A stretch of 64,000 nucleotides of DNA, taken from contig NZ_GG657757.1 in assembly GCF_000158955.1 (NCBI RefSeq), positions 4,040,815 through 4,104,814 on the forward strand. Direction: 5' to 3'. Below the pieces are notes generated by a model that was not told the DNA's origin, made no database searches, and worked only from the letters and a program-made list of their open reading frames with translations. The DNA is from Streptomyces viridochromogenes DSM 40736 (GTDB lineage Bacteria > Actinomycetota > Actinomycetes > Streptomycetales > Streptomycetaceae). This document shows positions 51,394-62,387 of the stretch, piece by piece. Numbering within the stretch: position 1 is the first letter of the stretch; every line of letters begins with the position of its first letter. The position numbers and the translations under genes are program-made.

Positions 51394-51654
51394 TCACCTC
51401 GGCCGCTTCTTGCCGTCCAGTTCGTCCCACCACTCGTCGGACTGGGGGTCGCCGGACGGGTCGTCCCACCAGCGGTCGTCGGGGCCCCGGCGGTTCGCGA
51501 CCATCGCCGCGAGGGGCGGGATGACCATGGCGACGACGCACATCCCGACGGCCACGGGGATCGACCAGAGCCGCACGACGCCCCAGGCCAGGACGAACAG
51601 CCCGATGCAGCCGCCCATCATCGCGAAATAGGTGCGCCGGCGTCGTGCGTACAT
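51394..51654 (-). CDS. DUF3099 membrane protein
   Basis: 86 residues: basic start MYARRRRTYFA, two membrane segments (about 11-29 and 31-50) and a Trp/Asp-rich soluble tail DDRWWDDPSGDPQSDEWW. This is the DUF3099 pattern of actinomycetes. Function unknown. ATG 51654 chosen as the first with basic start and family similarity. Confidence 0.8.
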   Translation of the reverse strand: MYARRRRTYFAMMGGCIGLFVLAWGVVRLWSIPVAVGMCVVAMVIPPLAAMVANRRGPDDRWWDDPSGDPQSDEWWDELDGKKRPR

Positions 51655-51683
51655 GTTTCCAGCGTAGGTCCGGGCACGCCGAA

Positions 51684-51722
51684 GGGCCGCACCCCAGGTG
51701 TCCAACCCGGGGGGTGCGGCCC
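51684..51722 (-). terminator. 12-bp hairpin downstream of sseC
   Basis: GGGCCGCACCCC (51684-51695) pairs exactly with GGGGTGCGGCCC (51711-51722), 15-nt loop, 19 nt after the sseC stop on the minus strand. It ends the cysA-sseC operon. Confidence 0.88.
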
Positions 51723-51740
51723 CTCCTGGCCCTGTCGCCG

Positions 51741-52028
51741 TCAGACGGCGATCGCGACCTCAGCCAGTCCGCCCTGCTGGGCGACGACCGTGCGGTCGGC
51801 GGTGGCGCCGGGCACGAGGGCACGGACGGTCCAGGTGCCCTCGGCCGCGTAGAAGCGGAACTGTCCGGTCGCCGAGGTCGGCACCTCGGCCGTGAACTCG
51901 CCGGTCGAGTCCAGCAGACGGACGTAGCCCACCACGGGCTCGCCGTCCTTGGTCACCTGACCCTGGATCGTGGTCTCACCGGGCTTGATCGTCGAGGCGT
52001 CGGGGCCGCCGGCCTTCGCTCCACACAT
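51741..52028 (-). CDS. sseC: SseC-like protein (DUF1416)
   Basis: 95 residues starting MCGAKAGGPDASTIKPGE; a small immunoglobulin-like barrel (GQVTKDGEPVVGYVRLLDS, FRFYAAEGTWTVRALVPG). DUF1416 proteins sit right after the CysA-type thiosulfate sulfurtransferase in actinobacteria (mycobacterial sseC1/sseC2). Role in sulfur transfer is inferred from that linkage. The Cys at position 2 may be a sulfur carrier. Confidence 0.9.
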   Translation of the reverse strand: MCGAKAGGPDASTIKPGETTIQGQVTKDGEPVVGYVRLLDSTGEFTAEVPTSATGQFRFYAAEGTWTVRALVPGATADRTVVAQQGGLAEVAIAV

Positions 52029-52071
52029 GTCGTTCTCCTGAAGGGGGTGATGAGAGGTCGGTCGGGAGGTC

Positions 52072-52917
52072 TTACTTGTTGGCGCCGAGCTCGATCGGCA
52101 CGCCCACCAGGGAGCCGTACTCGGTCCAGGAGCCGTCGTAGTTCTTGACGTTCTCCACGCCGAGCAGCTCGTGCAGCACGAACCAGGTCAGCGCGGAGCG
52201 CTCACCGATGCGGCAGTAGGCGATGGTGTCCTTGGCCAGGTCGACGCTCTCCTCGGTGTAGAGCTCCTTGAGCTCGTCGTCCGACTTGAAGGTGCCGTCG
52301 TCGTTGGCGTTCTTGGACCACGGGATGTTGCGGGCGCTCGGCACGTGGCCGGGGCGCTGGGACTGCTCCTGCGGCAGGTGGGCCGGGGCGAGCAGCTTGC
52401 CGGAGAACTCGTCGGGCGAGCGCACGTCGACGAGGTTCTGCGAACCGATGGCGGCCACGACGTCGTCGCGGAAGGCGCGGATGGACGTGTCCTGGGCCTT
52501 GGCCTTGTAGTCCGTCTTCGGGCGCTCCGGCACCTCGTCGCCGGCGACCAGCTCGCGGGCGTCGAGCTCCCACTTCTTGCGGCCGCCGTCGAGGAGCTTG
52601 ACGTTGTCGTGGCCGTACAGCTTGAAGTACCAGTACGCGTACGAGGCGAACCAGTTGTTGTTGCCGCCGTACAGGACCACGGTGTGGTCGTTGGCGATGC
52701 CCTTCTCCGACAGGAGCTTCTCGAAGCCCTCCTGGTCGACGAAGTCACGGCGGACCGGGTCCTGGAGGTCCTGGGTCCAGTCGATCCGGATGGCGTTGCG
52801 GATGTGGTTCTTCTCGTAGGCGGACGTGTCCTCGTCCACCTCGACGATGGCGATGGTCGGGTCGTCCAGGTGCTCCTGGAGCCAGTCGGCGTCAACCAGG
52901 ACGTCGTTGCGGCTCAT
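52072..52917 (-). CDS. cysA: Thiosulfate sulfurtransferase (two-domain rhodanese)
   Basis: 281 residues: inactive N-terminal rhodanese domain (1-135) and catalytic C-terminal one with loop CRIGERSA, whose Cys carries the persulfide. Matches mycobacterial CysA2/CysA3. Transfers sulfane sulfur from thiosulfate to acceptors. ATG 52917 with GGAGGAGAAG upstream. Operon with sseC (43-nt gap) and a Cys-containing leader peptide upstream. Confidence 0.94.
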   Translation of the reverse strand: MSRNDVLVDADWLQEHLDDPTIAIVEVDEDTSAYEKNHIRNAIRIDWTQDLQDPVRRDFVDQEGFEKLLSEKGIANDHTVVLYGGNNNWFASYAYWYFKLYGHDNVKLLDGGRKKWELDARELVAGDEVPERPKTDYKAKAQDTSIRAFRDDVVAAIGSQNLVDVRSPDEFSGKLLAPAHLPQEQSQRPGHVPSARNIPWSKNANDDGTFKSDDELKELYTEESVDLAKDTIAYCRIGERSALTWFVLHELLGVENVKNYDGSWTEYGSLVGVPIELGANK

Positions 52918-52964
52918 GCTTCTTCTCCTCCGGGGCAGTTACGGCGGGGCGTGCGAGATCTGCA

Positions 52965-53001
52965 GGGCGCACCCTTGAGGCAGGGCGGCGCACGGGTGCC
53001 C
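52965..53001 (-). promoter_or_regulatory. Hairpin between leader peptide and cysA, possible attenuator
   Basis: GGGTGCCC (52994-53001) can pair with GGGCGCACCC (52965-52974) with a bulge. It sits between the leader-peptide stop and the cysA start. An attenuation role is inference. Confidence 0.45.
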
Positions 53002-53053
53002 GTGATGCGGGGCTGGGGGATGCGCGCGCCGGCGCAGCAGCCGACGCGGTCGC

Positions 53054-53134
53054 TCAGAAGGTGCGACAGAGCATGGCGGCGACGCGGCACAGGTCTACTG
53101 CCCGCCGCTTCGTGAGATCCGCCTGTCGCTTCAT
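53054..53134 (-). CDS. 26-residue cysteine-containing leader peptide
   Basis: ATG 53134 opens 26 codons ending TGA at 53054-53056: MKRQADLTKRRAVDLC, then a second Cys seven residues later (C16 and C23), ending R-T-F. Basic start and Cys residues near the end fit the class of actinomycete leader peptides upstream of cysteine and sulfur genes, which in mycobacteria act in cysteine-responsive attenuation. It lies 136 nt upstream of cysA. Confidence 0.75.
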   Translation of the reverse strand: MKRQADLTKRRAVDLCRVAAMLCRTF

Positions 53135-53335
53135 GCCCTCGATCGTAGGGACGGTCAGGCGCACGTGTCACCGTTGTGTCGCATATTGAGACGGGATGGT
53201 CCGCGATGTGGGATCAGACGGGTATGCGGGGGCTCAGGACGAGGATCGTCGCCGAACGTATCGGCCGTCACATCTGAGCTGCGGACGCCACTGTCTCGCC
53301 CACCGGACACCGCTGGTCCGCCGCCTTGCGCCTTC

Positions 53336-54079
53336 CTACCCGGCCAGGCGGACGTTGGAACCCTTCACGGTGATCTCCACGCCGTCCGGCGCAGCCTGCA
53401 CCTTGTCCAGCTCGATGCCGCCGGGCAGGCCGTCGATCTTCTGCTGGAAGTCGGTGATCGCCCGGACGCGGTTCTCGGCGATGTCGACACCGCCGAACTT
53501 GGGCAGGCCGTCGGCCTTCACGCGCACGGTGCCGTCGACGACCGTGACCGTGCTGAGCACGGAGACCGGCTCCGGCAGCTTGGTGCCGAGGACCGTGGCC
53601 TCGACGGTGACCTTGATCTTGCCGTTGCCGCCGTCGGAGAGGCCGACGACGTTGGCGGTGACGCCCGGGGCGACCTGGGTGGGCTCCGACTTCGCGGTCT
53701 TCAGCAGCTCGTCGTAGGCGATGGTCGCGGTGCCGGTGGCGCTGGTCGCGGTGGCGGAGCTGTAGTCGCCGGAGAACTCGACGCCCTTCATGTCGGCGCG
53801 GAGGTCGTCGATACGGATCTTCTGGGCGCTGTCGCCGTTGCCCGCGGCGGCCTCGTAGTTCTGGATGCCGACCTGGATGTCGTCGAGGGAACCGCCGGCG
53901 ACCTGGGTGAGGAACGGGAAGCCCTTGATGGACACGTCGGGGGTGCTGGCGAGGTTCTCGGTGGTCTTCAGGCGGTCCGCGGCCTCGTCCTCGGCGAAGT
54001 TGACGGCGACGCGGTCGGCGATGACGAAGAGTCCGCCCAGGATCACGACGACGATCAGCAGTATTCGCAGTGCGCGCAT
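53336..54079 (-). CDS. DUF2993 protein, LmeA-like
   Basis: 247 residues. RALRILLIVVVILGGLFVIA is an N-terminal membrane anchor or uncleaved signal, followed by an exported domain of the DUF2993 type (lipid-binding tubular fold) with FPFLTQVAGGSLDDI as signature. The mycobacterial family member LmeA (Rv0817c) is a periplasmic phospholipase needed for mannan elongation of envelope lipoglycans. Here a similar envelope role is inferred. ATG 54079. Confidence 0.85.
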   Translation of the reverse strand: MRALRILLIVVVILGGLFVIADRVAVNFAEDEAADRLKTTENLASTPDVSIKGFPFLTQVAGGSLDDIQVGIQNYEAAAGNGDSAQKIRIDDLRADMKGVEFSGDYSSATATSATGTATIAYDELLKTAKSEPTQVAPGVTANVVGLSDGGNGKIKVTVEATVLGTKLPEPVSVLSTVTVVDGTVRVKADGLPKFGGVDIAENRVRAITDFQQKIDGLPGGIELDKVQAAPDGVEITVKGSNVRLAG

Positions 54080-54242
54080 GCGGTGTTTCCCCCACCGGTC
54101 CGGTGTTCGACGACCCGGTGGCCGTCCCTTGCGTGAGGGTAACCCTGTGGAGGGTGGGGGGTCGGGATTGTGGATCATCTGTGACAGGGGGCGCACGGCG
54201 TTGGGGCTGGGGGCGGGGGGTTGCGCAGCCCGGCGGTGCAGG

Positions 54243-54279
54243 GTGCCGCTGCGCCCACCCGTGCCGCCCCCAGCGGCAC
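54243..54279 (-). terminator. Hairpin GTGCCGCTG/CAGCGGCAC
   Basis: Arms at 54243-54251 and 54271-54279, perfect 9 bp, 19-nt loop, just after the stop of the membrane gene at 54298. Terminates the moaD-membrane gene unit. Confidence 0.65.
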
Positions 54280-54297
54280 GACTGCCCGCAGCTGGGT

Positions 54298-55374
54298 CTA
54301 CGCCAGCGCCCTGCCCAGGATGTAGACCGCCGGGGCCGCCGCTGCCAGGGGGAGGGCCACGCCTGCGGTGAAGTGGACGAAGCGGGACGGGTAGTCGTAG
54401 CTGGCGACCCGGTGGCCGATCAGGGCGCAGGCCGCGGCGCCCGCGCCGAGGAGGGCGGCCGGTGTGCCCAGGTCCGTCAGCGTGCCGACCGCGATGCCCG
54501 CGCCGGCGCCCGCGAGCAGTGCCACCACCACCGACGCCGGAGTCGGCAGCGGCAGGGCACGGGCCAGGACCGCGACGGCCACGCCGACCGCGCCCACGGT
54601 CACCGCGTCCGCGTCCGCCGCCAGGTACCCGCCCGCGACGATCGCCAGCGCCGACGCCGCGACCGTCGCCATCAGGCCGTACATCCGCTCGTCCGGGTCG
54701 GCGTGCGACCGCAGTTGCAGGACCAGCGCCAGCAGCACCCACACCCCGAGCGTGCCCAGGATCGCGGCGGGCGAGCGGCCCGACACGAGCAGTGCCGCGT
54801 CCGCGGCCAGCGCCCCGGCGAAGCCCAGCGCGATGCCCTGCCGGGCCGGCCACATCCCGTTCAGCCGGAACCAGCCCGCCGCGGTGACGGCCTGGAGGGC
54901 GACGAGCGGCACGAGGAGCGCGTACGTCCCGACCGCCGCCGCGCCCGCCAGCAGCAGCCCCAGCAGCGCCGTGAGCGCGGCCGGCTGCATCCCCGGCTCG
55001 ATGATCGGCGAGCGCCCCTCCGCCCGCGCCCGTTGGGCGTCCGTGATCCGCGCGTTCCCGCCGACAGTGGCGGGACCGTACTCGGAATCGGGGGCGGGGG
55101 CGGCAGCGGGAGCGGGTTCACCGGCGGGCGGAGCCGCGTATCCCTGCGGCGGCAGGTACGCCGTCTCCTCCGCCGACGTCACCGGTGCGGACACCGGCTG
55201 GTGCGTCTGGGTCTCCCAGGTCTGCCCCTGCCACTGCTGGGTGTACTGCTGAGCGGCGTACGGATCCTCGTACGGCTGCTGGTACCCCTGGTTCGGGTAC
55301 GGCTGCTGGGGATACGCCTGGTTCGGCCCGTACCCCTCGTACGGTCCGCCGTTCCCATACGGCTGGTCGGTCAT
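54298..55374 (-). CDS. Polytopic membrane protein with Gln/Pro/Tyr-rich N-terminus
   Basis: 358 residues. Residues 1-90 are a low-complexity Gln/Pro/Tyr/Gly tail (QAYPQQPYPNQGYQQPY), then about nine hydrophobic segments to the end. Unknown function; the architecture is common in actinomycetes. ATG 55374 is preceded by GGAGGG that overlaps the moaD stop, so the two are translationally linked. Confidence 0.8.
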   Translation of the reverse strand: MTDQPYGNGGPYEGYGPNQAYPQQPYPNQGYQQPYEDPYAAQQYTQQWQGQTWETQTHQPVSAPVTSAEETAYLPPQGYAAPPAGEPAPAAAPAPDSEYGPATVGGNARITDAQRARAEGRSPIIEPGMQPAALTALLGLLLAGAAAVGTYALLVPLVALQAVTAAGWFRLNGMWPARQGIALGFAGALAADAALLVSGRSPAAILGTLGVWVLLALVLQLRSHADPDERMYGLMATVAASALAIVAGGYLAADADAVTVGAVGVAVAVLARALPLPTPASVVVALLAGAGAGIAVGTLTDLGTPAALLGAGAAACALIGHRVASYDYPSRFVHFTAGVALPLAAAAPAVYILGRALA

Positions 55375-55376
55375 CG

Positions 55377-55631
55377 TCACCCTCCTGCGAACGGCGGGAG
55401 CACCTCGACCGTGCCGCCGTCGGCCAGCCGTACCGTCTCATGCCCGCGGGTGCCCACGGGGTCACCGTCGACGAGGAACGAGCAGCGCCGCAGCACGCGC
55501 TCCAGCTCACCGGGGTGTCGCCCGCGCACCCCGTCGAGCGCCTCGGCGAGCGTGGCCGCCTCGTACGGCTCCTCGGCCACCCCGGCCGCGGCCTTGGCGG
55601 CGGCCCAGTAGCGCACCGTGACCTTTGGCAT
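55377..55631 (-). CDS. MoaD/ThiS-family sulfur-carrier protein
   Basis: 84 residues, beta-grasp fold ending in the obligatory Gly-Gly (VEVLPPFAGG), where sulfur is loaded as thiocarboxylate. Fits molybdopterin synthase small subunit or a related sulfur carrier. ATG 55631 chosen with GAGGAAG upstream; a start at 55655 is possible. Its partner MoaE is not adjacent. The nearby rhodanese may be a sulfur source. Confidence 0.85.
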   Translation of the reverse strand: MPKVTVRYWAAAKAAAGVAEEPYEAATLAEALDGVRGRHPGELERVLRRCSFLVDGDPVGTRGHETVRLADGGTVEVLPPFAGG

Positions 55632-55687
55632 CTGCTTCCTCAATCGCACAGTCACAAGGGACTCACCTGACGGTGGACCCCGTCAGG

Positions 55688-56464
55688 CTAGCCCGCCCGG
55701 CCGACGACCCACGCCGCGATCCGCTCCAGCAGGCCGTCGCTCGCCGCGTGCTCGGCATGCCCCATGCCCGGCTCCAGCCACAGTTCGCCCTGGTCACCGG
55801 CGGCCGCGGCGAGCATCCGCGGATGGTCGAGGGGGAAGTAGCCGTCGGCGTCGCCGTGCACGATCAGCAGCGGGGTCGGTGCGATCCTCGGGACCGCCTG
55901 CACCGGCGAGAGCGGGACCGGGTCCCAGTCCCGGTGGTGGATCCGCGTACCGAAGCCGTACCGGCCCACCATCCGCCCCTCGGGCCGCGTCACCAGCCAG
56001 TGCAGCCGCCGCATGGGGGCGGTGCCCCGGTAGTACCAGCGGGCCGGGGCGCTGACCGACACCACCGCGTCCGTGTCCCGGGGGTGCAGCGCCGCGTGCC
56101 GCAGCACCACCGAGCCGCCCATGGAGAACCCGACCGTGCCCACGCGCGCGTGCCCGAGTTCCCGCGCCCACCGCACCGCCGCCGCCAGGTCGAGCACCTC
56201 CCGGTCCCCGACCGTGGACCGCCCGCCGGACGCCCCGTGCCCCCGGAAGGAGAACGTGACGACGGCCCCGTACCGGGCGAAGGCCTGCGCCACGCGCCGC
56301 ACGTGCGGCCGGTCCACCGCGCCGGTGAAACCGTGGGCGACGACGAACACGGAGTGATCGGCAGGCGTCCGGGAGGCGTCGCGCACGACGGTGCCCGGGT
56401 CGTATACGGCGTCGATCGTCACGCCGTCGGAGGCGCGCAGAAAAGTCCGCAAAGGTGTCCGCAC
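55688..56464 (-). CDS. Alpha/beta hydrolase (serine hydrolase)
   Basis: 258 residues. Oxyanion strand [16 protein letters not shown], nucleophile elbow [13 protein letters not shown] (G-x-S-x-G), acid in [13 protein letters not shown] and catalytic His in PGMGHAEHA. Lipase or esterase-like; substrate unknown. GTG 56464 behind GGGGGAA. Divergent from glnR. Confidence 0.9.
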   Translation of the reverse strand: MRTPLRTFLRASDGVTIDAVYDPGTVVRDASRTPADHSVFVVAHGFTGAVDRPHVRRVAQAFARYGAVVTFSFRGHGASGGRSTVGDREVLDLAAAVRWARELGHARVGTVGFSMGGSVVLRHAALHPRDTDAVVSVSAPARWYYRGTAPMRRLHWLVTRPEGRMVGRYGFGTRIHHRDWDPVPLSPVQAVPRIAPTPLLIVHGDADGYFPLDHPRMLAAAAGDQGELWLEPGMGHAEHAASDGLLERIAAWVVGRAG

Positions 56465-56712
56465 ATGCGTTCCCCCGGTTGTCTCACAGTGCGGACGAAC
56501 CGTGGATCGCGCCACATGACCTGCCGGTCCAGAGCTCATGTGGGCTATTCTGCTGGGCAGAGGACTCGGGCAACGTAGCCCCCGGGTCCTTTTGTGCTTT
56601 CGGAAGCGTTGTATACGAAGCGGGAAACCGCAGGTGTACGGGGCCTTCGGGATCGCAGAGCTGTGCTGTTGCCAACAAACGTCCTCGCAGGGACCGAGGA
56701 GGAACCAGACGT

Positions 56713-57492
56713 ATGAGTTCTCTGCTGCTCCTGACCAACGCCCTCCAGCCGTCGACGGAGGTGCTCCCCGCGCTCGGCCTGCTCCTGCACAATGTGCGAG
56801 TGGCCCCCGCGGAGGGCCCCGCGCTCGTCGACACCCCGGGTGCCGACGTCATCCTCGTCGACGGCAGGCGCGACCTGCCACAGGTCCGCAGCCTGTGCCA
56901 GCTGCTGCGCTCGACCGGACCCGGCTGTCCGCTCGTCCTCGTCGTCACGGAGGGCGGTCTCGCCGCCGTCACCGCGGACTGGGGCATCGACGACGTCCTC
57001 CTCGACACCGCGGGCCCCGCGGAGGTCGAGGCCCGGCTGCGGCTGGCCATGGGCCGGCAGCAGATCGTCAGCGACGACTCCCCCATGGAGATCCGCAACG
57101 GCGACCTGTCGGTCGACGAGGCGACGTACTCCGCCAAGCTCAAGGGCCGGGTCCTCGACCTGACCTTCAAGGAGTTCGAGCTCCTGAAGTACCTCGCGCA
57201 GCACCCCGGCCGGGTCTTCACCCGCGCCCAGCTGCTCCAGGAGGTCTGGGGCTACGACTACTTCGGCGGTACACGCACGGTCGACGTGCACGTACGACGC
57301 CTGCGCGCCAAGCTCGGGCCCGAGCACGAGTCGCTGATCGGCACCGTCCGGAACGTCGGTTATCGATTCGTTACGCCGGAGAAGGTGGAGCGCGCCGCCG
57401 AGGAGGCGAAAGCCAAGGCCGCCATGGCGAAGCGGGACGACGCGGACGAGTCGGCCGCCCTGGACGCCGGGAAATCCCGCGCCGAGGCTTAA
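56713..57492 (+). CDS. glnR: Global nitrogen response regulator GlnR
   Basis: 259 residues: orphan OmpR-type regulator. Receiver with atypical pocket ([13 protein letters not shown], Asp near 50 kept but acidic partners missing), then winged helix ([35 protein letters not shown]) and a Lys/Ala/Asp-rich tail that is Ser-containing. No adjacent kinase; activity depends on other modifications. GlnR activates nitrogen assimilation genes such as glnA and amtB. ATG 56713 follows GAGGAAC. Confidence 0.96.
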   Translation: MSSLLLLTNALQPSTEVLPALGLLLHNVRVAPAEGPALVDTPGADVILVDGRRDLPQVRSLCQLLRSTGPGCPLVLVVTEGGLAAVTADWGIDDVLLDTAGPAEVEARLRLAMGRQQIVSDDSPMEIRNGDLSVDEATYSAKLKGRVLDLTFKEFELLKYLAQHPGRVFTRAQLLQEVWGYDYFGGTRTVDVHVRRLRAKLGPEHESLIGTVRNVGYRFVTPEKVERAAEEAKAKAAMAKRDDADESAALDAGKSRAEA

Positions 57493-57607
57493 AGAGACGC
57501 GAAAACGCGGCATGAGGATCGAACGGTAATCTCAATATCGCCGGGAAATCCTACGGAAGCTCCTTTCCGCCCTGCCCAGGCCCGGTATATCCGCGTAGAC
57601 TCCGCGC

Positions 57608-58630
57608 GTGGCAAAGGTGACTCGGGATGATGTGGCGAGACTGGCAGGGACTTCCACTGCCGTGGTCAGTTATGTCATCAACAACGGACCCCGGCCGGTC
57701 GCCCCGGCCACGCGCGAGCGTGTCCTCGCCGCGATCAAGGAGCTGGGGTACCGGCCGGACCGGGTCGCCCAGGCGATGGCGTCCCGGCGTACGGACCTCA
57801 TAGGCCTGATCATCCCGGACGCGCGCCAGCCCTTCTTCGGGGAGATGGCGCACGCGGTCGAACAGGCCGCCTCCGAGCGCGGAAAGATGGTCCTCGTCGG
57901 CAACACCGACTACGTGAGCGAGCGCGAGGTCCACTACCTGCGCGCCTTCCTGGGGATGCGGGTCTCGGGACTGATCCTCGTCAGCCACGCGCTGAACGAC
58001 CAGGCCGCCGCCGAGATCGAGGCCTGGGACGCCCGGGTCGTGCTGCTGCACGAGCGGCCCGAGGCCATGGACGACGTCGCCGTCGTCACCGACGACCTGG
58101 GCGGCGCCCAGGCCGCCGTCCGTCACCTGCTGGAGCACGGCCACGCGTACGTGGCCTGTATGGGCGGCATCGCCGAGACCCCCGCGGTCGGCGACCCGGT
58201 CTCCGACCACGTCGAGGGCTGGCGGCGCGCGATGGACGAAGCCGGCGTCTCCACGGAGGGCCGCCTCTTCGAGGCCCTCTACAACCGCTACGACGCCTAC
58301 CAGACCGCCCTGAAGATCCTCTCCGGCCCCGACCGGCCGCCGGCGATCTTCTGCTCCACCGACGACCAGGCGATCGGCCTCCTGCGCGCGGCGCGCGAGC
58401 TGCGCATCGACGTCCCCGGCGAGCTGGCGGTGGCCGGCTTCGACGACATCAAGGAGGCGGCGCTGACCGACCCGCCCATGACGACGATCGCCTCCGACCG
58501 CTCCGCGATGGCCCGCTCGGCGGTGGACCTCGTCCTCGACGACGGTCTGCGCGTGGCGGGGGCACGCCGGGAGCGGCTGAAGGTGTTCCCGTCACGCCTG
58601 GTGATCCGCCGGTCCTGCGGCTGCCCCTAG
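57608..58630 (+). CDS. LacI-family transcriptional regulator
   Basis: 340 residues. N-terminal HTH ([20 protein letters not shown]), hinge helix [13 protein letters not shown], and a periplasmic-binding-protein-like ligand domain ending in [16 protein letters not shown]. Tail carries C-G-C. Likely senses a sugar or nucleoside; no adjacent transporter. GTG start 57608. Placed between glnR and the protease gene, as remembered for S. coelicolor. Confidence 0.93.
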   Translation: MAKVTRDDVARLAGTSTAVVSYVINNGPRPVAPATRERVLAAIKELGYRPDRVAQAMASRRTDLIGLIIPDARQPFFGEMAHAVEQAASERGKMVLVGNTDYVSEREVHYLRAFLGMRVSGLILVSHALNDQAAAEIEAWDARVVLLHERPEAMDDVAVVTDDLGGAQAAVRHLLEHGHAYVACMGGIAETPAVGDPVSDHVEGWRRAMDEAGVSTEGRLFEALYNRYDAYQTALKILSGPDRPPAIFCSTDDQAIGLLRAARELRIDVPGELAVAGFDDIKEAALTDPPMTTIASDRSAMARSAVDLVLDDGLRVAGARRERLKVFPSRLVIRRSCGCP

Positions 58631-58693
58631 AACCCTGCCCGAGGACCCCGCCCGGGCGGCTTTATATCGGGCATACGAGGTTCTGTCGGGCTT

Positions 58694-58726
58694 CTCAGGG
58701 AGCACTCAGGAAGCTCTCATGGTCGG
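58694..58726. promoter_or_regulatory. Three 11-nt direct repeats upstream of the HtrA-like protease
   Basis: CTCAGGGAGCA (58694-58704), CTCAGGAAGCT (58705-58715) and the weaker CTCATGGTCGG (58716-58726), in phase at 11 nt, 17 nt before the protease ATG. This spacing is typical of OmpR-family response regulators; the nearby MprA-like regulator is the likeliest binder. Confidence 0.65.
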
Positions 58727-58743
58727 GCGACAAGCTCTGAGAC

Positions 58744-59802
<1,059 letters not shown>

Positions 59803-59835
59803 GAACCACGGGCCCCAGGAGCGAGGAGCAAGGCG

Positions 59836-60021
59836 ATGATCCAGCAGGTCGCGCACACGGAGCCGGGCGGAGACGCGGCGGGAGTGAGGCTGGCACTGGC
59901 GGTGGCGTACGAGCTGCACGCGCCGGCGGGGCGGGCTCCGGAGGTGGCGCCCGCCGCGCCCCGCGCGCCCCGCAGGGCCGCCACCGCGAAGCGGGCCAGG
60001 CGCCGCAGCGCACGCGGCTGA
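59836..60021 (+). CDS. Possible 61-residue basic protein
   Basis: ATG 59836 behind GAGGAGCAAGG. First half hydrophilic-amphipathic (VRLALAVAYELHAPAG), second half Ala/Pro/Arg-rich (RRAATAKRARRRSARG). No similarity recognised. Position between protease and two-component genes and its good ribosome binding site argue for reality; composition is near the local background, so uncertain. Confidence 0.4.
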   Translation: MIQQVAHTEPGGDAAGVRLALAVAYELHAPAGRAPEVAPAAPRAPRRAATAKRARRRSARG

Positions 60022-60105
60022 CACTCCTCCCGGCTCACCCCGCCGCCGTGCGAGGCTGAGAGCGTCAGTGCGCCCCTCCCCTTCCCACCCCGAGGACCCC
60101 GACCC

Positions 60106-60843
60106 ATGAGCCCCGCAGACGGCGACCGTGACCCCCAGCGCATCCTGATCGTCGACGACGAGCCGGCGGTACGCGAAGCACTCCAGCGCAGCCTCGCCTT
60201 CGAGGGGTACGGCACGGAGGTCGCCGTCGACGGCGCGGACGCCCTGGACAAGGCCGCGGCCTACCGGCCCGACCTGGTCGTCCTCGACATCCAGATGCCC
60301 CGCATGGACGGCCTGACCGCCGCCCGCCGCATCCGCGCCACCGGCGACACGACACCCATCCTGATGCTCACCGCCCGCGACACGGTCGGGGACCGGGTGA
60401 CCGGACTGGACGCGGGCGCCGACGACTACCTGGTCAAGCCCTTCGAACTCGACGAACTCTTCGCCCGTATCCGCGCCCTGCTGCGCCGCAGTTCCTACGC
60501 GGCCGCCATGGGCGCGGGCAGCCCGGCCGACGAGGACGCCCTCACCTTCGCCGACCTGCGCATGGACCTCGCGACGCGCGAGGTCACGCGGGGCGGCCGC
60601 CAGGTGGAGCTGACCCGCACGGAGTTCACGCTCCTGGAGATGTTCCTGACGCACCCGCGCCAGGTGCTGACCCGGGAACAGATCCTCAAGGCGGTCTGGG
60701 GCTTCGACTTCGAGCCGTCGTCCAACTCCCTCGACGTCTACGTGATGTACCTGCGCCGCAAGACCGAGGCGGGCGGTGAGCCGCGCCTCGTCCACACGGT
60801 GCGGGGCGTGGGTTACGTGTTGCGGCAGGGCGGCGCGGAGTGA
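60106..60843 (+). CDS. OmpR-family response regulator (MprA-like)
   Basis: 245 residues. Receiver with D-D pair in LIVDDEPAV, phospho-Asp in [12 protein letters not shown], Thr in LTARD and Lys in YLVKPFE; winged helix ([34 protein letters not shown]). Its stop overlaps the kinase start by 4 nt. Together with the protease it matches the mprAB-pepD arrangement of mycobacteria, an envelope-stress system. Confidence 0.94.
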   Translation: MSPADGDRDPQRILIVDDEPAVREALQRSLAFEGYGTEVAVDGADALDKAAAYRPDLVVLDIQMPRMDGLTAARRIRATGDTTPILMLTARDTVGDRVTGLDAGADDYLVKPFELDELFARIRALLRRSSYAAAMGAGSPADEDALTFADLRMDLATREVTRGGRQVELTRTEFTLLEMFLTHPRQVLTREQILKAVWGFDFEPSSNSLDVYVMYLRRKTEAGGEPRLVHTVRGVGYVLRQGGAE

Positions 60844-62312
60844 ACAAGGCCGTACGCCGGTTCCGCTCCCTGCCGATCCGGTCCCGGCTGGCGCTGCTGG
60901 TGGCGGCGGCGGTGGCGTTCGCCGTGGCGGCGGTGTCGGTGACCTGCTGGTTCATCGTGCAGGGGAAGCTGTACGACCAGGTGGACGGGGACCTGAAGTC
61001 GTCGTTCCGCACGATTCAGGCGGACGACTTCGACGCGCTGACGAAGACGTGTCCCCAGAAGCCGTCGAACACCCTCGGCGGAGCGCCGCGGCCGCAGACC
61101 TACGCGCAGGTGGTCAGGTCCGACGGCAGGGTCTGCCTGTTCAGCAATCTCATGCCCCAGGTGAAGGTCACGAGCAGCGACAAGAACGTGGCCAAGAACC
61201 CCGACCCCACCAAGATCAGTCTGCGCAACGGCACCGACAGCGACGGCAACTCGGTGCGCGTGCTGACCACGGCCGTCGTCGTCAAGGACGGCCCGTTCCA
61301 GCAGGGCGTGGCCGCCGACTACGCCCTGGTCATCGCCGTGCCCCTGAAGGGAACGGAGTCCACACTCAACGAACTGGCGCTGATCCTCCTGCTGGTCTCC
61401 GGCGTCGGGGTGATGGGCGCCGGGGCGGCCGGTCTGATGGTGGCCCGGGCGGGTCTGCGCCCGGTCGACAAACTCACGGAGGCCGTCGAGCACGTGGCCC
61501 GCACGGAGGATCTGGACGTCCGCATCCCCGTGGACGACGCCAGCGAGGACGAGGTGGCCCGCCTGTCCCGCTCCTTCAACTCGATGACCTCCGCCCTGGC
61601 CAGCTCCCGCGACCTCCAGCAACAGCTCATCGCGGACGCCGGCCACGAACTCCGTACGCCGCTCACCTCGCTCCGCACCAACATCGAACTCCTCACCCGC
61701 AGCGAGGAGACGGGCCGCCCCATCCCCGAGGCGGACCGCAAGGCCCTGCTCGCGTCGGTGAAGGCACAGATGACGGAGCTGGCGGCGCTCATCGGCGACC
61801 TCCAGGAACTGTCCCGGCCGGACACCGGCCAGCACGCGGGCCGGACGCAGATCGTCGCCTGGCACGACACCGTCGAGTCGGCGCTGCGGCGGGCGCGGCT
61901 GCGGGGCCCGGAGCTGACGATCACGGCCGACGTCCAGCCCTGGTTCGTGCGCGCCGAGCCGTCCGCGCTGGAGCGGGCGGTGGTCAACATCCTGGACAAC
62001 GCGGTGAAGTTCAGCCCGGAGGGCGGCACGGTCGAGGTGCGCCTGTCCCAGGGTGTCCTGACGGTCCGCGACCACGGCCCGGGCATCCCCGCCGACGAAC
62101 TCCCCCACGTCTTCGACCGCTTCTGGCGCTCCCCGAGCGCACGGGCGATGCCGGGCTCGGGGCTCGGCCTGTCGATCGTGGCGCGGACGGTGCAGCAGGC
62201 CGGGGGCGAGGTGTCGCTGTCCCGCGCCGAGGGCGGGGGCACGGTGGCGACGGTACGGCTTCCGGGGGCACCTCTGCCGCCGCCGGAGGACCCGGCCCTC
62301 GCCGCGGAATAG
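60840..62312 (+). CDS. Sensor histidine kinase (MprB-like)
   Basis: 490 residues from GTG 60840. First membrane segment about 18-42, extracytoplasmic domain 43-172 (with two Cys), second segment 176-200, HAMP, HisKA box [20 protein letters not shown]-box [11 protein letters not shown] and G-boxes DHGPGIP and GSGLGLSIV. It phosphorylates the coupled response regulator in response to envelope conditions. Confidence 0.94.
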   Translation: MNKAVRRFRSLPIRSRLALLVAAAVAFAVAAVSVTCWFIVQGKLYDQVDGDLKSSFRTIQADDFDALTKTCPQKPSNTLGGAPRPQTYAQVVRSDGRVCLFSNLMPQVKVTSSDKNVAKNPDPTKISLRNGTDSDGNSVRVLTTAVVVKDGPFQQGVAADYALVIAVPLKGTESTLNELALILLLVSGVGVMGAGAAGLMVARAGLRPVDKLTEAVEHVARTEDLDVRIPVDDASEDEVARLSRSFNSMTSALASSRDLQQQLIADAGHELRTPLTSLRTNIELLTRSEETGRPIPEADRKALLASVKAQMTELAALIGDLQELSRPDTGQHAGRTQIVAWHDTVESALRRARLRGPELTITADVQPWFVRAEPSALERAVVNILDNAVKFSPEGGTVEVRLSQGVLTVRDHGPGIPADELPHVFDRFWRSPSARAMPGSGLGLSIVARTVQQAGGEVSLSRAEGGGTVATVRLPGAPLPPPEDPALAAE

Positions 62313-62387
62313 GACGGATCCGGCATCGAGATATCGTGGTGTGTCGGAATGTCGGACTCTCCGGCTCCCGGGCGAGAAGGGTGACGC

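Noticed and set aside
56465..56712. GlnR self-binding box upstream of glnR
   Set aside because: GAAAC and GTAC elements occur, but the spacing does not match the 6-nt consensus on inspection.
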